NCBI GenBank assembly: GCA_028285645.1
Contig: JANQOV010000068.1
Location: 24,733 to 88,732 of the forward strand
Reading direction: 5' to 3'
DNA from: Hyphococcus sp.
Lineage (GTDB): Bacteria; Pseudomonadota; Alphaproteobacteria; Caulobacterales; Parvularculaceae
DNA length: 64,000 nucleotides
Within the stretch, counting starts at the first letter, position 1. Every line of letters begins with the position of its first letter. Below the pieces are notes generated by a model. It saw only the letters and a list, made by a program, of their open reading frames with translations. It did not search any database and was not told the origin of the DNA. Positions 48,592-57,872 of this stretch are shown one piece after another. The translations under genes and the position numbers were made by a program.

Positions 48592-49962
48592 ATGCGGGGC
48601 GACGACCAGTTGAGCGGAAAACGAGAGATCTTCGGCACCGACGGCGTGCGCGGGCTCGCCAATGCCGGCGCGATGACGCCGGACGCGATTTTGCGCCTCG
48701 GCATGGCGGTCGGCCGGGTCTTCAAAAACGGTCAACACAGGCACCGGGTGGTGATCGGCAAGGACACGCGCCTTTCCGGCTATATGATCGAGCCGGCGCT
48801 GACCGCGGGCTTTGCCGCATCGGGCATGGATGTTTTTCTCTTGGGTCCCTTGCCAACGCCGGCCATGGCGATGCTCACGCGGTCCTTGCGCGCTGATCTT
48901 GGCGTCATGATCTCCGCGTCCCATAATCCGTATCATGACAATGGCGTTAAATTTTTCGGCCCCGACGGTTTTAAACTGTCTGACGAGACAGAACTCGAAA
49001 TTGAACGGCTGATGCAGGACGATCCTGATGTTGGCCTTGCGCCATCGCTTGAGCTCGGTCGCGTTAAGCGCATTGAAGACGCTGGCGCGCGTTATATAGA
49101 ATTTGCAAAAGCAGCGTTCCCGCGCGCCTTATCGCTTGAAGGATTGCGCGTCGTAATCGATTGCGCCAACGGCGCCGGCTACAAAGTTGCGCCAACCGTC
49201 TTGTGGGAGCTTGGCGCCGATGTAAAGCCGATCGGCGTTGAGCCGAATGGTTTCAATATCAACCGGGCCTGCGGCTCGACATCGCCTAAGCAAATGCAGG
49301 ATGCGGTGCGTGAATATCGCGCCGACATCGGCGTTGCGCTTGATGGCGACGCTGATCGCGTCATCATATGCGACGAAAAAGGCGCAATTGTCGATGGCGA
49401 CCAGATATTGGCGGTGATTGCGCAGTTCTGGAAAAAGCGCGATCGCTTAAAGGGCGGCGGCGTGGCGGCGACCGTCATGTCGAATATGGGCCTTGAAAGG
49501 TTCTTGCAAAGCGAAGGCTTAACGCTGGAGCGCACTAAGGTCGGCGACCGCTATGTGGTCGAAACCATGCGCGCCAAGGGCATGAATATCGGCGGCGAGC
49601 CCTCCGGTCATGTGATCTTGAGCGATTTTGCAACAACTGGCGATGGTCTTGTGACAGCGCTGCAAGTCTTGGCGGTGATTGCGTCTGAAGGCCGCCGCGT
49701 CAGCGATGTCTGCAACAAATTCGAACCCTTCCCGCAACTCCTTGAGAACGTCCGGTTTAACGGCGGCGACCCTCTGGAAGATGCGGGCGTTAAAGCGGCG
49801 ATCAAGGCCGGCGAGGCGCAGCTTGGCGAAAAAGGACGTTTGGTCATCCGCAAATCCGGCACCGAGCCGTTGATTCGCGTGATGGGCGAGGGCAAAGACG
49901 CGAGCGCGGTGAAAGCCGTTGTTGCGACGATCTGCGACGCGGTGAAAGATGCGAAGGCGTAA
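48592..49962 (+). CDS. glmM: Phosphoglucosamine mutase
   Basis: A 456-residue enzyme converting glucosamine-6-P to glucosamine-1-P for UDP-GlcNAc. GTDGVRG near the N-terminus, the phosphoserine loop [13 protein letters not shown] (S110), the metal loop DGDADRVI and the C-terminal [12 protein letters not shown] are all present. ATG 48592 follows GGGGACGCG; TTG 48610 would be a shorter start. ftsH-folP-glmM order is conserved in many proteobacteria. Confidence 0.97.
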   Translation: MRGDDQLSGKREIFGTDGVRGLANAGAMTPDAILRLGMAVGRVFKNGQHRHRVVIGKDTRLSGYMIEPALTAGFAASGMDVFLLGPLPTPAMAMLTRSLRADLGVMISASHNPYHDNGVKFFGPDGFKLSDETELEIERLMQDDPDVGLAPSLELGRVKRIEDAGARYIEFAKAAFPRALSLEGLRVVIDCANGAGYKVAPTVLWELGADVKPIGVEPNGFNINRACGSTSPKQMQDAVREYRADIGVALDGDADRVIICDEKGAIVDGDQILAVIAQFWKKRDRLKGGGVAATVMSNMGLERFLQSEGLTLERTKVGDRYVVETMRAKGMNIGGEPSGHVILSDFATTGDGLVTALQVLAVIASEGRRVSDVCNKFEPFPQLLENVRFNGGDPLEDAGVKAAIKAGEAQLGEKGRLVIRKSGTEPLIRVMGEGKDASAVKAVVATICDAVKDAKA

Positions 49963-50018
49963 TCTGTTAAAGGCGTAGCGCAGAGTCTCTGCATCAAACA
50001 GCTTTTTGATGCCTTCCT

Positions 50019-50101
50019 CGTCATCCTGACGGAAGTCAGGATCCAGAGCGGCGACCTCAGTGCATAACGGCTCTGGATCCCAAATTGAATTTGGGATGAC
50101 G
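50019..50101. repeat. Intergenic nested palindrome (REP-like element A)
   Basis: Outer arms CGTCATCC (50019-50026) and GGATGACG (50094-50101), inner arms GGATCCAG (50039-50046) and CTGGATCC (50083-50090). Small hairpins CCTGAC/GTCAGG and CCAAATT/AATTTGG sit within the arms. The GTCATCC...GGATCCAG layout is typical of alphaproteobacterial interspersed palindromes. A related layout occurs at 59913-60058. Confidence 0.75.
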
Positions 50102-50188
50102 GCGTTGTTAGCAGGCAAGCGCCAAACGCGCGCAACGTTGATGTTAGGCGGCGCATGAAATCTGTCCGGTGACATCAACCAAAGAAAA

Positions 50189-50226
50189 CCCGCCGGCGAA
50201 TGGTTCCGCCGGCGGGCTTGTTTTTC
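50189..50226. terminator. Bidirectional terminator between glmM and the basic secreted protein gene
   Basis: A perfect 10-bp stem CCCGCCGGCG/CGCCGGCGGG (50189-50198/50207-50216) has CTTGTTTTTCT on the + side and TTTTCTTT on the - side, serving both converging transcripts. Confidence 0.88.
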
Positions 50227-50249
50227 TGTTTTGAAAAAGCTTCTGTGGG

Positions 50250-50717
50250 TTAGGTCAGCACCCGAACTCTTGCGCGCGGTGAACAGGCGCGATTGGCGAT
50301 GCGATGCATCCGGCGCACTGATACATAATTCGCTTCCGGTCCCCGTGCTCTGACGGTGCAGACCAGCCTGCGCTTGCCGCGACGGTTATAGCGAATTTCT
50401 TCGGTGAGGACGATGCGCGCACGATAGCGGGTGTCAAACACTTGCCGGTTCACAACGCGGCTGCGATAGCCGTTTGAGCGGCCTCTGTAATAGGCGTCGC
50501 GATAGCGATAATCGTCGCCAACCCGAACCGAGATGCTTAGTCCCGAATTCCTCTTCGCGCCGGAACGATGGTAGCGGTCTCGTTCGTAACAATCATCGTA
50601 TCGGCTATCGCAATAGGCAGACTTTGCGCTGCGATCCTGGTCCGCATAGGCGCTTGAAACGCCAAGCGCTAGCAGTCCGGCGGCGCCCGCAGCAATAGCT
50701 TGAAAGAGAGATTTCAT
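50250..50717 (-). CDS. Secreted Arg/Tyr-rich basic protein, unknown function
   Basis: A 155-residue protein with a signal peptide MKSLFQAIAAGAAGLLALGVSSAYA. The mature part is rich in Arg, Tyr, Ser and Asp (YCDSRYDDCYERDRYHRSG, DDYRYRDAYYRGRSNGYRSR) and ends in a basic region RRMHRIANRACSPRARVRVLT. Four Cys could form disulfides. Similar small secreted basic proteins are common in Caulobacter-like bacteria but uncharacterised. ATG 50717 starts the signal peptide. Confidence 0.75.
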   Translation of the reverse strand: MKSLFQAIAAGAAGLLALGVSSAYADQDRSAKSAYCDSRYDDCYERDRYHRSGAKRNSGLSISVRVGDDYRYRDAYYRGRSNGYRSRVVNRQVFDTRYRARIVLTEEIRYNRRGKRRLVCTVRARGPEANYVSVRRMHRIANRACSPRARVRVLT

Positions 50718-50946
50718 CTGGAGGTCTCCGTGCTTGCCCCAGCCGGATTTCCATGAACCACAAGATGACAATTGATTGCGGCGAGATTGGCGCCAATTGC
50801 CGTCCAATTCGCGTCACAATTATGAACGGGCACACGTTGCCGTGAGTGAATTTGTAACAGTTGCACAAAACTACACGGGAAAACTTGCGCGCCGGATATG
50901 AAGCTTTTGTCGGACGAAGGCCGGCTCAGGCGCGCGAACAAAAATT

Positions 50947-51168
50947 CTAATGCGGGTCGTTTCGGCGGCGATGACCGCACTCGCCAGTCTGGCCGGTGCT
51001 GACCGTCACGAAGGCTGATGTCAAAATCAGAAAAACGCCAAAGCCGAATAGCAACCAGGCGGCGCCGGCGTCAGCGCCAAGTCTGAACGCTGCTTCCCGA
51101 AAAAGAAGCGTCAATAACGCGCCGATGCAGCTGATCAGGCCGACCCAAAGCAATCCATTTGCGGTCAT
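50947..51168 (-). CDS. Small two-helix membrane protein, 73 aa
   Basis: A 73-residue protein from ATG 51168, preceded by the strong site GGAGGGG. It has two hydrophobic helices (about residues 5-22 and 32-56, with LLFGFGVFLILTSAFVTV) joined by a short loop, and a hydrophilic C-terminus containing Cys and HRRR. An upstream in-frame extension is unlikely given the ribosome site. No family recognised. Confidence 0.6.
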   Translation of the reverse strand: MTANGLLWVGLISCIGALLTLLFREAAFRLGADAGAAWLLFGFGVFLILTSAFVTVSTGQTGECGHRRRNDPH

Positions 51169-51297
51169 GGGGCTTTTCCCCTCCGTCTCGTTGAATTTTC
51201 CTCCGTCTAATGAGCAATGAGGGCGCAATCTTGATGGCTTCGCGGCGATTTCACGGAAAGTTGATTACGCTTCATAAAGGCGCGTAGACTTGAGGCC

Positions 51298-52101
51298 ATG
51301 AAAGGCCGTGTTCTCATTATTGCAGGCTCGGACCCCTCAGGCGGGGCTGGCGTTCAGGCGGATATCAAAACCGTAACAGCGCTTGGCGGTTATGCAGCAG
51401 CGGCGATTACAGCGCTTACGGTGCAGAACACCAAGGGCGTCACTGACATTGTCCCGACCGCGCCGGAGATTATTGCTGCGCAGATCCGCGCCGTTCTCTC
51501 CGACATCGGCGCTGACGCCATCAAGATCGGGATGATTGGTGATGCGGAAGCGGCGAAGACCATTGCCTACGTCCTAAGCGATCATGCGTCTTCAATCCCG
51601 ATCATTCTTGATCCAGTGCTGGTTGCGACATCGGGCGATCCGCTTGCGGGCGAAGGCGTTGCCGGCGTGATCCTTGAAAAACTGACGCCGCTGGCGGCGG
51701 TGGTGACGCCCAACAGCGAAGAGGCTGCAGCGCTTACAGGGCTTGCCGTTTCTGATCGCGACAGCATGATTGAAGCGGGCAAAGCGTTGATCGAACGCGG
51801 GGCGAAGGCTGCGCTGGTCAAAGGCGGACATTTAAGCGGCGAAGTTGTCGAAGACGCACTTGTCGCCGCCGACGGCGTTCGGGTGTTTTCAAGCCCGCGC
51901 CTTGAAACGACATCAACCCATGGCACTGGCTGCACGCTTGCTTCGGCAATTGCCATTGGGCTTGCGCAAGGGCTTGCGTTGCAGGCGGCGGTGAAGCGCG
52001 CTGTCGCTTACGTGCATCTTGCCATCAAAACCGCGCCGGGCTTTGGCGAAGGCGCAGGGCCGCTCAATCATGCTCATAGCGTTAAGCCCTTTGGCGAATA
52101 G
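51298..52101 (+). CDS. thiD: Hydroxymethylpyrimidine/phosphomethylpyrimidine kinase
   Basis: A 267-residue ribokinase-fold enzyme phosphorylating HMP and HMP-P for thiamine synthesis and salvage. IIAGSDPSGGAGVQADIKT, ALTVQNTKGV, DPVLVATSGDPL and STHGTGCTLASAIA (anion hole) define ThiD. No TPP riboswitch precedes it. With thiE at 31148 it shows thiamine assembly from pyrimidine and thiazole. Confidence 0.95.
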   Translation: MKGRVLIIAGSDPSGGAGVQADIKTVTALGGYAAAAITALTVQNTKGVTDIVPTAPEIIAAQIRAVLSDIGADAIKIGMIGDAEAAKTIAYVLSDHASSIPIILDPVLVATSGDPLAGEGVAGVILEKLTPLAAVVTPNSEEAAALTGLAVSDRDSMIEAGKALIERGAKAALVKGGHLSGEVVEDALVAADGVRVFSSPRLETTSTHGTGCTLASAIAIGLAQGLALQAAVKRAVAYVHLAIKTAPGFGEGAGPLNHAHSVKPFGE

Positions 52102-52177
52102 CCAAATCTGTGCACGTTGGAGGAGCGGCAGCGCCGTGGTACGGTTAACCTGCAATTGCTGACTGGGGAGTAAGCAA

Positions 52178-52738
52178 ATGAAGTCCACGATAATCTTTAG
52201 CCTGTTCGCCGCCGCCTTGCTCGCAAGCGGTTGTGAAACAACGATACCCGCGAGTGATTCTGAATTTCCGTTGGTGCGGATTAGCGCTGTGAATGAAGGC
52301 AACCGGATCATCGCGTCGAGTGATCCTGCTGAAGTGCTATCAACGGATTTGACATGCGGGCCTATGACGGAACTCGGCTTGAATGTCTTTGTCTTGCGCA
52401 GATTTCCAACCCGCCTGTTGCTCACCGTTGGCGATTCGGGCGGCGTTGCTATGGCGCGCGCGATTGTTGGCGGCGGAAGGGTGTCGAATGTAACGCCGGC
52501 CGATGCTGTCGTAAGGCCCGGAGAAGGATCGGGCGACACCACCGTCATCGAAAAGTTCTACGACCGCAGCGACCCGCGCACCGGCCAGGCCATTACATTT
52601 GACGTAGAACCGACGAGCGGTACTTCGCGGGGCCCGAATACGGTATTCGTCAATGCCGTGGGCGCTGACTTCAGCGGCAACGGCCACTCATCCTCGCGGC
52701 CTCATATCGGAACGCAAGAGGGGTTGTGCGGCGGTTAA
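52178..52738 (+). CDS. Putative lipoprotein, unknown function
   Basis: A 186-residue protein with a lipoprotein signal (MKSTIIFSLFAAALLASGC, Cys19). The mature domain is beta-rich, with VGDSGGVAMARAIVGGGR, a long Ser/Thr/Gly-rich C-terminus and few charged helices. GGGGAG precedes the ATG. No family recognised. It is followed by the PhzF gene on the same strand after 116 bp. Confidence 0.7.
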   Translation: MKSTIIFSLFAAALLASGCETTIPASDSEFPLVRISAVNEGNRIIASSDPAEVLSTDLTCGPMTELGLNVFVLRRFPTRLLLTVGDSGGVAMARAIVGGGRVSNVTPADAVVRPGEGSGDTTVIEKFYDRSDPRTGQAITFDVEPTSGTSRGPNTVFVNAVGADFSGNGHSSSRPHIGTQEGLCGG

Positions 52739-52854
52739 CCGCTAAGGCCCGCGCCTATTCATCGGCTTAGTATTTTTCGCTTGTCTTCTCCTGCTTTGAG
52801 GCGGAAGAACGCGGCGCAGGATCATGGGCGACGCCTGCGCCAGGAGAGCAAAAA

Positions 52855-53742
52855 ATGAAACACTATGACTTTGAAACCTGGGATGTGTTCACGGCGGAGC
52901 GGTTCGCCGGCAACCAGTTGGCGGTGCTGATGGATGCGGAAGGGCTCGGAACCGATGAAATGCAAACCATCGCCCGGGAGTTTAATTTCGCTGAAACGTC
53001 TTTTGTGTTGCCGCCAGAGGACCCCAATCATACGGCGCGGGTGAGAATTTTCACGCCTGCTTATGAAATGCCTTACGCGGGGCACCCGACTGTGGGAACG
53101 GCGATCGCTGTCGCGAAGGCGCGCGGGCTTTCCGGCGGGCTTACCCTTGAACTCAATGCAGGGCTGTTTCCCGTTGAGACAAATTTCGATGGCGCGGCGC
53201 CCTTCGCGCAGTTTCAAAACCCCAATGCGCCGCGAGAGACCGGCGATGCGCCGTCTGCTGACCTTATCGAAGCAGCGCTTAGCCTTCCTGAAGGGTCAAT
53301 TGATCGCGGCCAACACAAACCGCGGCGCCTGGGCGCCGGCGTTGATTATGTGTGCGCGCGGGCGCCGCTGGACGTGGTGGCAAAGGCCAAAGTCAACAGC
53401 GCAGATTGGGGCGCCATGGGCCTAGAGAACATTGTTGGCGTTTATCTTTATGCGGATGGCGGGACATCGCCTGATGTTGATTGGCATGTGCGGATGTTCG
53501 CCCCTGACGCCGGCGTCTTTGAAGACGCTGCAACGGGCTCAGCAGCGGCGACGTTTCCGGGACAAGTCGCGCTGAGTGAAACCCTGAATGACGGCGTTCA
53601 CCGCTGGAAGATCGAACAGGGCATTGAAATGGGCCGGCCGGCATTGATTGAGGTTGAGTTTGAAACCAAGGACAGCGTTGTTGAATCGGTGCGGATTGGC
53701 GGCGCTGCAGCATTGGTGATGCGCGGTCAGATCGTCGTTTGA
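52855..53742 (+). CDS. PhzF-family isomerase/epimerase-like protein
   Basis: A 295-residue protein of the diaminopimelate-epimerase-like fold. DVFTAERFAGNQLAV, NFAETSFV with catalytic E47, EMPYAGHPTVGTA and FEDAATGSAAATFPG are the PhzF signatures. Members catalyse isomerisation of small acids; the substrate here is unknown and no phenazine genes are present. AGGAGAGC precedes the ATG. Its 3' end overlaps the convergent DMT gene by 16 bp. Confidence 0.92.
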   Translation: MKHYDFETWDVFTAERFAGNQLAVLMDAEGLGTDEMQTIAREFNFAETSFVLPPEDPNHTARVRIFTPAYEMPYAGHPTVGTAIAVAKARGLSGGLTLELNAGLFPVETNFDGAAPFAQFQNPNAPRETGDAPSADLIEAALSLPEGSIDRGQHKPRRLGAGVDYVCARAPLDVVAKAKVNSADWGAMGLENIVGVYLYADGGTSPDVDWHVRMFAPDAGVFEDAATGSAAATFPGQVALSETLNDGVHRWKIEQGIEMGRPALIEVEFETKDSVVESVRIGGAAALVMRGQIVV

Positions 53743-54737
53743 TTGTCTGGCTTAACAGTGGTCGGCGCGGTTGGACGCTGCGAACCCTGGCGCTGACTGA
53801 TGGCGACGCCGGCAAGGATAACCGCGAGCGCGATAAAAGACGATGCCGCAAGGCGTTCATGAAAAATAAGCGCGCCCATGGCGACCGCCCAGATCGGCGT
53901 TAAGTAATTCGCCAGGGCCATAAATCCCGCATTCACCCGTTGAATAAGAATAACGATAATAATGCCGGCAAGACCCGTCGGCCCAAGGCCAAGACCGATG
54001 ACATTTAGTACGCCTGTAAGCGACCACGCGCTGACATTTAAGTCTGTCGCCAGCAGTATCGGCGTTGAGAAAATAGCAGCGCAAAGCAATGTCCCGGCGG
54101 TGAAGACGCGCGGCTTGATGAGCGGCGCCTTGCGGGTAAGGACCGCAAAGATTGCATAGCACAGGGTTGCAAACAGCATTGCCGCCTGTGGGATAAGCGC
54201 GGCGTTTTGGGCAAGCCCGACAACTTCAGGCCCCATCAACATGAGAACGCCGACAAGGCCCAAAAGGAAGCCGATCATTTTTCGGGGCCCGAGGGACTCG
54301 CCAACCAGGAAATAAGCGAGCACCACCGTCCATATCGGCATGAACGCCATGTAAATGCCCGCAAGGCCGCTTTCGACGAATTGCTGCGCCCAGGGAAAGA
54401 TGAAGAATGGTGTTACATAACCAATGACGCCGAGCAGGATCATCCAGCGCCACTCAACGTTAAGCGTTTGGCTGCCTGAGGTTGAATCAATCAGCGGCGG
54501 GAAACGGCGTCCGGCGTGCCGCATGATCACGTAGAGAAAAGCTGCGCCGACCCACAGCCTTCCTACGGTCACCACAGCCGGCGGAATGGTCTCAACTGCG
54601 CCGCGGATCATCGTGAACGAAAACCCGCCAAGCGCCACGAGCAATAAAAGCAACGCCCAGTCCGTTAACTGTGCGGGCGTGTGAGAAGAAGTGGCGGGTG
54701 TTGCCAAAACCTGGTCTTTCGAAAGAGCGGATATCAC
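53727..54737 (-). CDS. EamA/DMT-superfamily transporter
   Basis: A 336-residue inner-membrane protein with about ten TM helices in two EamA repeats (roughly residues 27-165 and 175-315), each with the pattern seen in drug/metabolite exporters, for example NAGFMALANYLTPIWAVAMGAL. The start is GTG 54737. Substrate unknown. It is divergent from serC. Confidence 0.88.
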   Translation of the reverse strand: MISALSKDQVLATPATSSHTPAQLTDWALLLLLVALGGFSFTMIRGAVETIPPAVVTVGRLWVGAAFLYVIMRHAGRRFPPLIDSTSGSQTLNVEWRWMILLGVIGYVTPFFIFPWAQQFVESGLAGIYMAFMPIWTVVLAYFLVGESLGPRKMIGFLLGLVGVLMLMGPEVVGLAQNAALIPQAAMLFATLCYAIFAVLTRKAPLIKPRVFTAGTLLCAAIFSTPILLATDLNVSAWSLTGVLNVIGLGLGPTGLAGIIIVILIQRVNAGFMALANYLTPIWAVAMGALIFHERLAASSFIALAVILAGVAISQRQGSQRPTAPTTVKPDNQTTI

Positions 54738-54922
54738 CGCGAGTAACGTCGTATGCTCCTTAGGCGACGAAATCCCATTGGACTACCTGAAAATCGCGGT
54801 TAATCGAATCTTGCGCCGAGGCGCTAGTGTTCACGCTAATTCATCGCTTTGGAAAACGCCGCTGAGCGCTTTCTGCTCCGGCGCGATATTCCTGCTTTCT
54901 TGGGCGGTCACAAATCTTTCCC

Positions 54923-54951
54923 TTGACGATGGCGCCGGTATTGCGAATAGA
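54923..54951 (+). promoter_or_regulatory. Predicted sigma70-type promoter of serC
   Basis: TTGACG (54923-54928), a 17-bp spacer and AATAGA (54946-54951) form a plausible -35/-10 pair, placing the transcript start near 54957, at the edge of the structured leader. Confidence 0.45.
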
Positions 54952-54954
54952 GCG

Positions 54955-55001
54955 GTTGGGCCACGCACCCCCAACGGTGCGCGCGCCATCTGTAAGGATG
55001 G
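54955..55001 (+). promoter_or_regulatory. Structured leader RNA of serC (switch-like, SD-sequestering)
   Basis: CGCACC (54964-54969) pairs with GGTGCG (54976-54981), and its loop CCCAAC (54970-54975) is exactly complementary to GTTGGG at 54955-54960, allowing a pseudoknot or an alternative hairpin. A second hairpin CCATC/GATGG (54986-54990/54997-55001) covers the AAGGA ribosome site. Alphaproteobacteria are known to have a conserved serC RNA element; whether this is it needs a covariance search. Confidence 0.55.
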
Positions 55002-55009
55002 GATACATT

Positions 55010-56167
55010 ATGACTGTTTCAAAACCGGCGACGCGCCCTGCGCGCGCGCATTTTTCTTCCGGCCCTTGCGCCAAGCGCCCTGGCTGGTCTCCTGAAAATC
55101 TGGCAACGGCGCCGCTTGGGCGATCGCACCGCTCAAAGCTCGGCAAGGCGCGCCTAAAAGCTGCGATTGATCGCACGCGGGCGATGCTGGAAGTGCCCGA
55201 GGATTATCGCATCGGCATTGTACCGGCATCGGACACTGGCGCCGTTGAAATGGCCATGTGGTCGATGTTGGGTGCGCGTCCGGTCGATATGCTTGCCTGG
55301 GAGAGCTTTGGGCAAGGTTGGGTGACTGACGCCGTCAAGCAACTTGAGCTCGACGCGCGCGTCCTTGACGCCCCATACGGTGAAATTGCCGATCTGGCGG
55401 CGGTCGATCCTTCACATGATGTTGTCTTTACCTGGAACGGCACAACCTCAGGCGTGCGCGTGCCAAATGCGGACTGGATTTCGGATGACCGCGAAGGTGT
55501 CGTGATTTGTGACGCAACCTCGGCGGTTTTTGCGCAGGCGATCGACTGGTCAAAGCTCGATGTCGTTACCTTCTCATGGCAAAAGGTTATGGGCGGGGAA
55601 GCCGCTCACGGGATGCTCATCTTAAGTCCGCGCGCCGTCGAGCGCCTTGAGACTTATGCGCCGCCGCGGCCTTTGCCGAAGCTTTTCCGTCTTACAAAGA
55701 ACGGCAAGCTCATCGAAGGGGTGTTTGAAGGCGCGACCATCAACACGCCGTCTATGCTGTGCGTTGAAGACTATATTGACGCGCTCAAATGGGCGCAGAG
55801 CGTCGGTGGGCTTGAGGGCCTGCAATCCCGCGCCGAAGAAAACCTTGCAACGCTTAGCGAATGGGTTGAGCGCACGGAATGGGTCGAGTTTTTATGCGCC
55901 GACCCTGCGATCCGCTCGAATACCTCCGTATGCCTTAAAATTGTCGATGCGGGATTTGCCGCCCTTGATGAAGCAGAGCAGCGCGCCTTCGTAAAACGCA
56001 TGACGGCGCTTCTCGAAAACGAAGAAGCTGCGTTTGACATTGGCGGCTATCGCGATGCGCCGCCGGGTCTCCGCATCTGGTGCGGCGCTACCATTGAACG
56101 CGACGACGTTGAAGCGCTGACGCCCTGGCTCGACTGGGCGTTCGAAGAGGCAAGGGCGAGCGCTTGA
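55010..56167 (+). CDS. serC: Phosphoserine aminotransferase
   Basis: A 385-residue PLP enzyme making phosphoserine from phosphohydroxypyruvate. [12 protein letters not shown] at the N-terminus, [14 protein letters not shown], and the PLP lysine in [15 protein letters not shown] are typical of the long alphaproteobacterial SerC type. ATG 55010 with AAGGAT upstream is chosen; the frame extends to 54923 without coding character. It is 76 bp before serA. Confidence 0.95.
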   Translation: MTVSKPATRPARAHFSSGPCAKRPGWSPENLATAPLGRSHRSKLGKARLKAAIDRTRAMLEVPEDYRIGIVPASDTGAVEMAMWSMLGARPVDMLAWESFGQGWVTDAVKQLELDARVLDAPYGEIADLAAVDPSHDVVFTWNGTTSGVRVPNADWISDDREGVVICDATSAVFAQAIDWSKLDVVTFSWQKVMGGEAAHGMLILSPRAVERLETYAPPRPLPKLFRLTKNGKLIEGVFEGATINTPSMLCVEDYIDALKWAQSVGGLEGLQSRAEENLATLSEWVERTEWVEFLCADPAIRSNTSVCLKIVDAGFAALDEAEQRAFVKRMTALLENEEAAFDIGGYRDAPPGLRIWCGATIERDDVEALTPWLDWAFEEARASA

Positions 56168-56243
56168 GTTTGGCGCTCGCCAACTCCCGCCCATTCCAGA
56201 CACGCTTTATTTTCTAAACCGATCAACAAACGGAAGACAAAAA

Positions 56244-57824
56244 ATGCCCAAAGTTCTCATCTCTGACGCGCTAAGCGAAACCGCCGCCGACATTTTCAGA
56301 GACCGCGGCGTCGATGTCGATTACGAGCCCGGACTTGGCAAAGACAGGGACCGCCTCCTGTCGGTCATCGGCGATTATGACGGGCTTGCGGTACGCTCGG
56401 CCACCAAAGCGACGGAAGCTGTCATCGCCGCCGGCAAGAACCTTAAAGTCATCGGCCGCGCCGGCATTGGCGTTGACAATATCGATATTCCGTCCGCTAC
56501 GGCGGCGGGAATCGTGGTCATGAACACGCCCTATGGCAACGCCATCACCACCGCCGAGCACGCCATCGCCATGATGTTCGCGCTGGTGCGAAAAATTCCG
56601 CAGGCCAATCAATCGACTCACGCAGGCAAATGGGAAAAGTCGGCCTTTATGGGCGCTGAGGTTTTTGGGAAGACCCTTGGCGTTATCGGCTGCGGTAATA
56701 TCGGCTCTATCGTCGCCGAGCGCGGCGTTGGTCTTAAGATGCGCGTCATCGCCTTTGATCCGTTTTTAACGGATAGCCGCGCTGTCGAGCTCGGCGTTGA
56801 GAAGGTCGACCTGGATACGCTGTTGGCGCGCGCCGACATTGTCACGCTGCACACGCCGCTTACCGATCAGACCCGAGACATTCTAGGCCGCGAAAACATC
56901 GGCAAGCTGAAGCACGGCGCCTATGTCATCAACTGCGCCCGCGGCGGCCTGGTTGACGAAGAGGCGCTTAAAGACGCGCTCGACGAAGGCAAGATCGCCG
57001 GCGCCGGCATCGACGTATTTGCAAAAGAACCGGCGACGGAGCACCCGCTGTTCGGTCACCCGGCTGTGGTTGCAACGCCGCATCTTGGCGCCTCGACGCG
57101 GGAAGCGCAGGAAAATGTCGCCATCCAGATCGCCGAACAGATGGCTGAATTTCTGACCCGCGGCGCTGTATCGAATGCGCTCAACATGCCGTCGATCACC
57201 GCTGAGGAAGCACCGCGGCTCAAGCCCTTCATTGCGCTTGCGGAAGACCTTGGGGCGTTCGCCGGCCAGCTTACGGAAACGTCGATCTCGGCAATTGAAG
57301 TGAGCTATGCGGGCGCTGTCGCCAAGCTCAACACCAAGCCGTTGACCGCAGCCGCCGTCGCAGGCGTCTTAAAGCCGATGTTATCTGAAGTGAATGTGGT
57401 CAACGCGCCGGTCATTGCCAAAGACCGCGGCATCGCTATAGCCGAAACCTATCGCGACAGCGCGGACAGCTATGAAAGCGTCATCCGTTTACGGATTGTT
57501 ACTGAGCGCGACGACCGCACGGTATCCGGCGCCCTGTTTGGCCCGGCGCCGAAGATCGTCGAAATCAAGGGCGTTGAGATGGAAGCCGGCTTTGCGCCGC
57601 ACATGCTCTATACGACCAATGACGACAAGCCGGGCTTTATCGGCGCGCTTGGCGCAGCGCTTGGCGAAAGCAACATGAATATCGGTGCGTTTAACCTTGG
57701 GCGCTCGGCGCCGGGCGCGGAAGCAATCGCATTGGTCGCCGTTGACGATCCTGTTACCGACGAGCTTTTGGAAAAAGTGCGGGCGATTTCCCATGTCCGC
57801 CAGGCAAAGGCGCTGACGTTTTAG
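56244..57824 (+). CDS. serA: D-3-phosphoglycerate dehydrogenase (long form with ACT)
   Basis: A 526-residue enzyme, first step of serine synthesis. The substrate/NAD region has IGRAGIGVDNID, LGVIGCGNIGSIVAERG and NCARGGLVDEEAL, with catalytic His in ATPHLGAST. An intervening domain (about 310-450) and a C-terminal ACT domain (about 455-526; TTNDDKPGFIGALGAALGE) allow serine feedback. Probably co-transcribed with serC. Confidence 0.97.
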   Translation: MPKVLISDALSETAADIFRDRGVDVDYEPGLGKDRDRLLSVIGDYDGLAVRSATKATEAVIAAGKNLKVIGRAGIGVDNIDIPSATAAGIVVMNTPYGNAITTAEHAIAMMFALVRKIPQANQSTHAGKWEKSAFMGAEVFGKTLGVIGCGNIGSIVAERGVGLKMRVIAFDPFLTDSRAVELGVEKVDLDTLLARADIVTLHTPLTDQTRDILGRENIGKLKHGAYVINCARGGLVDEEALKDALDEGKIAGAGIDVFAKEPATEHPLFGHPAVVATPHLGASTREAQENVAIQIAEQMAEFLTRGAVSNALNMPSITAEEAPRLKPFIALAEDLGAFAGQLTETSISAIEVSYAGAVAKLNTKPLTAAAVAGVLKPMLSEVNVVNAPVIAKDRGIAIAETYRDSADSYESVIRLRIVTERDDRTVSGALFGPAPKIVEIKGVEMEAGFAPHMLYTTNDDKPGFIGALGAALGESNMNIGAFNLGRSAPGAEAIALVAVDDPVTDELLEKVRAISHVRQAKALTF

Positions 57825-57872
57825 GGGCTGTGCTGTTCTTTGTGCTTGCGGGTTAATTAGTCAGCATCGCCG

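Noticed and set aside
54691-55095. A 134-codon + frame over the serC leader
   Set aside because: It overlaps the DMT gene start, the predicted promoter and serC; no conserved features.
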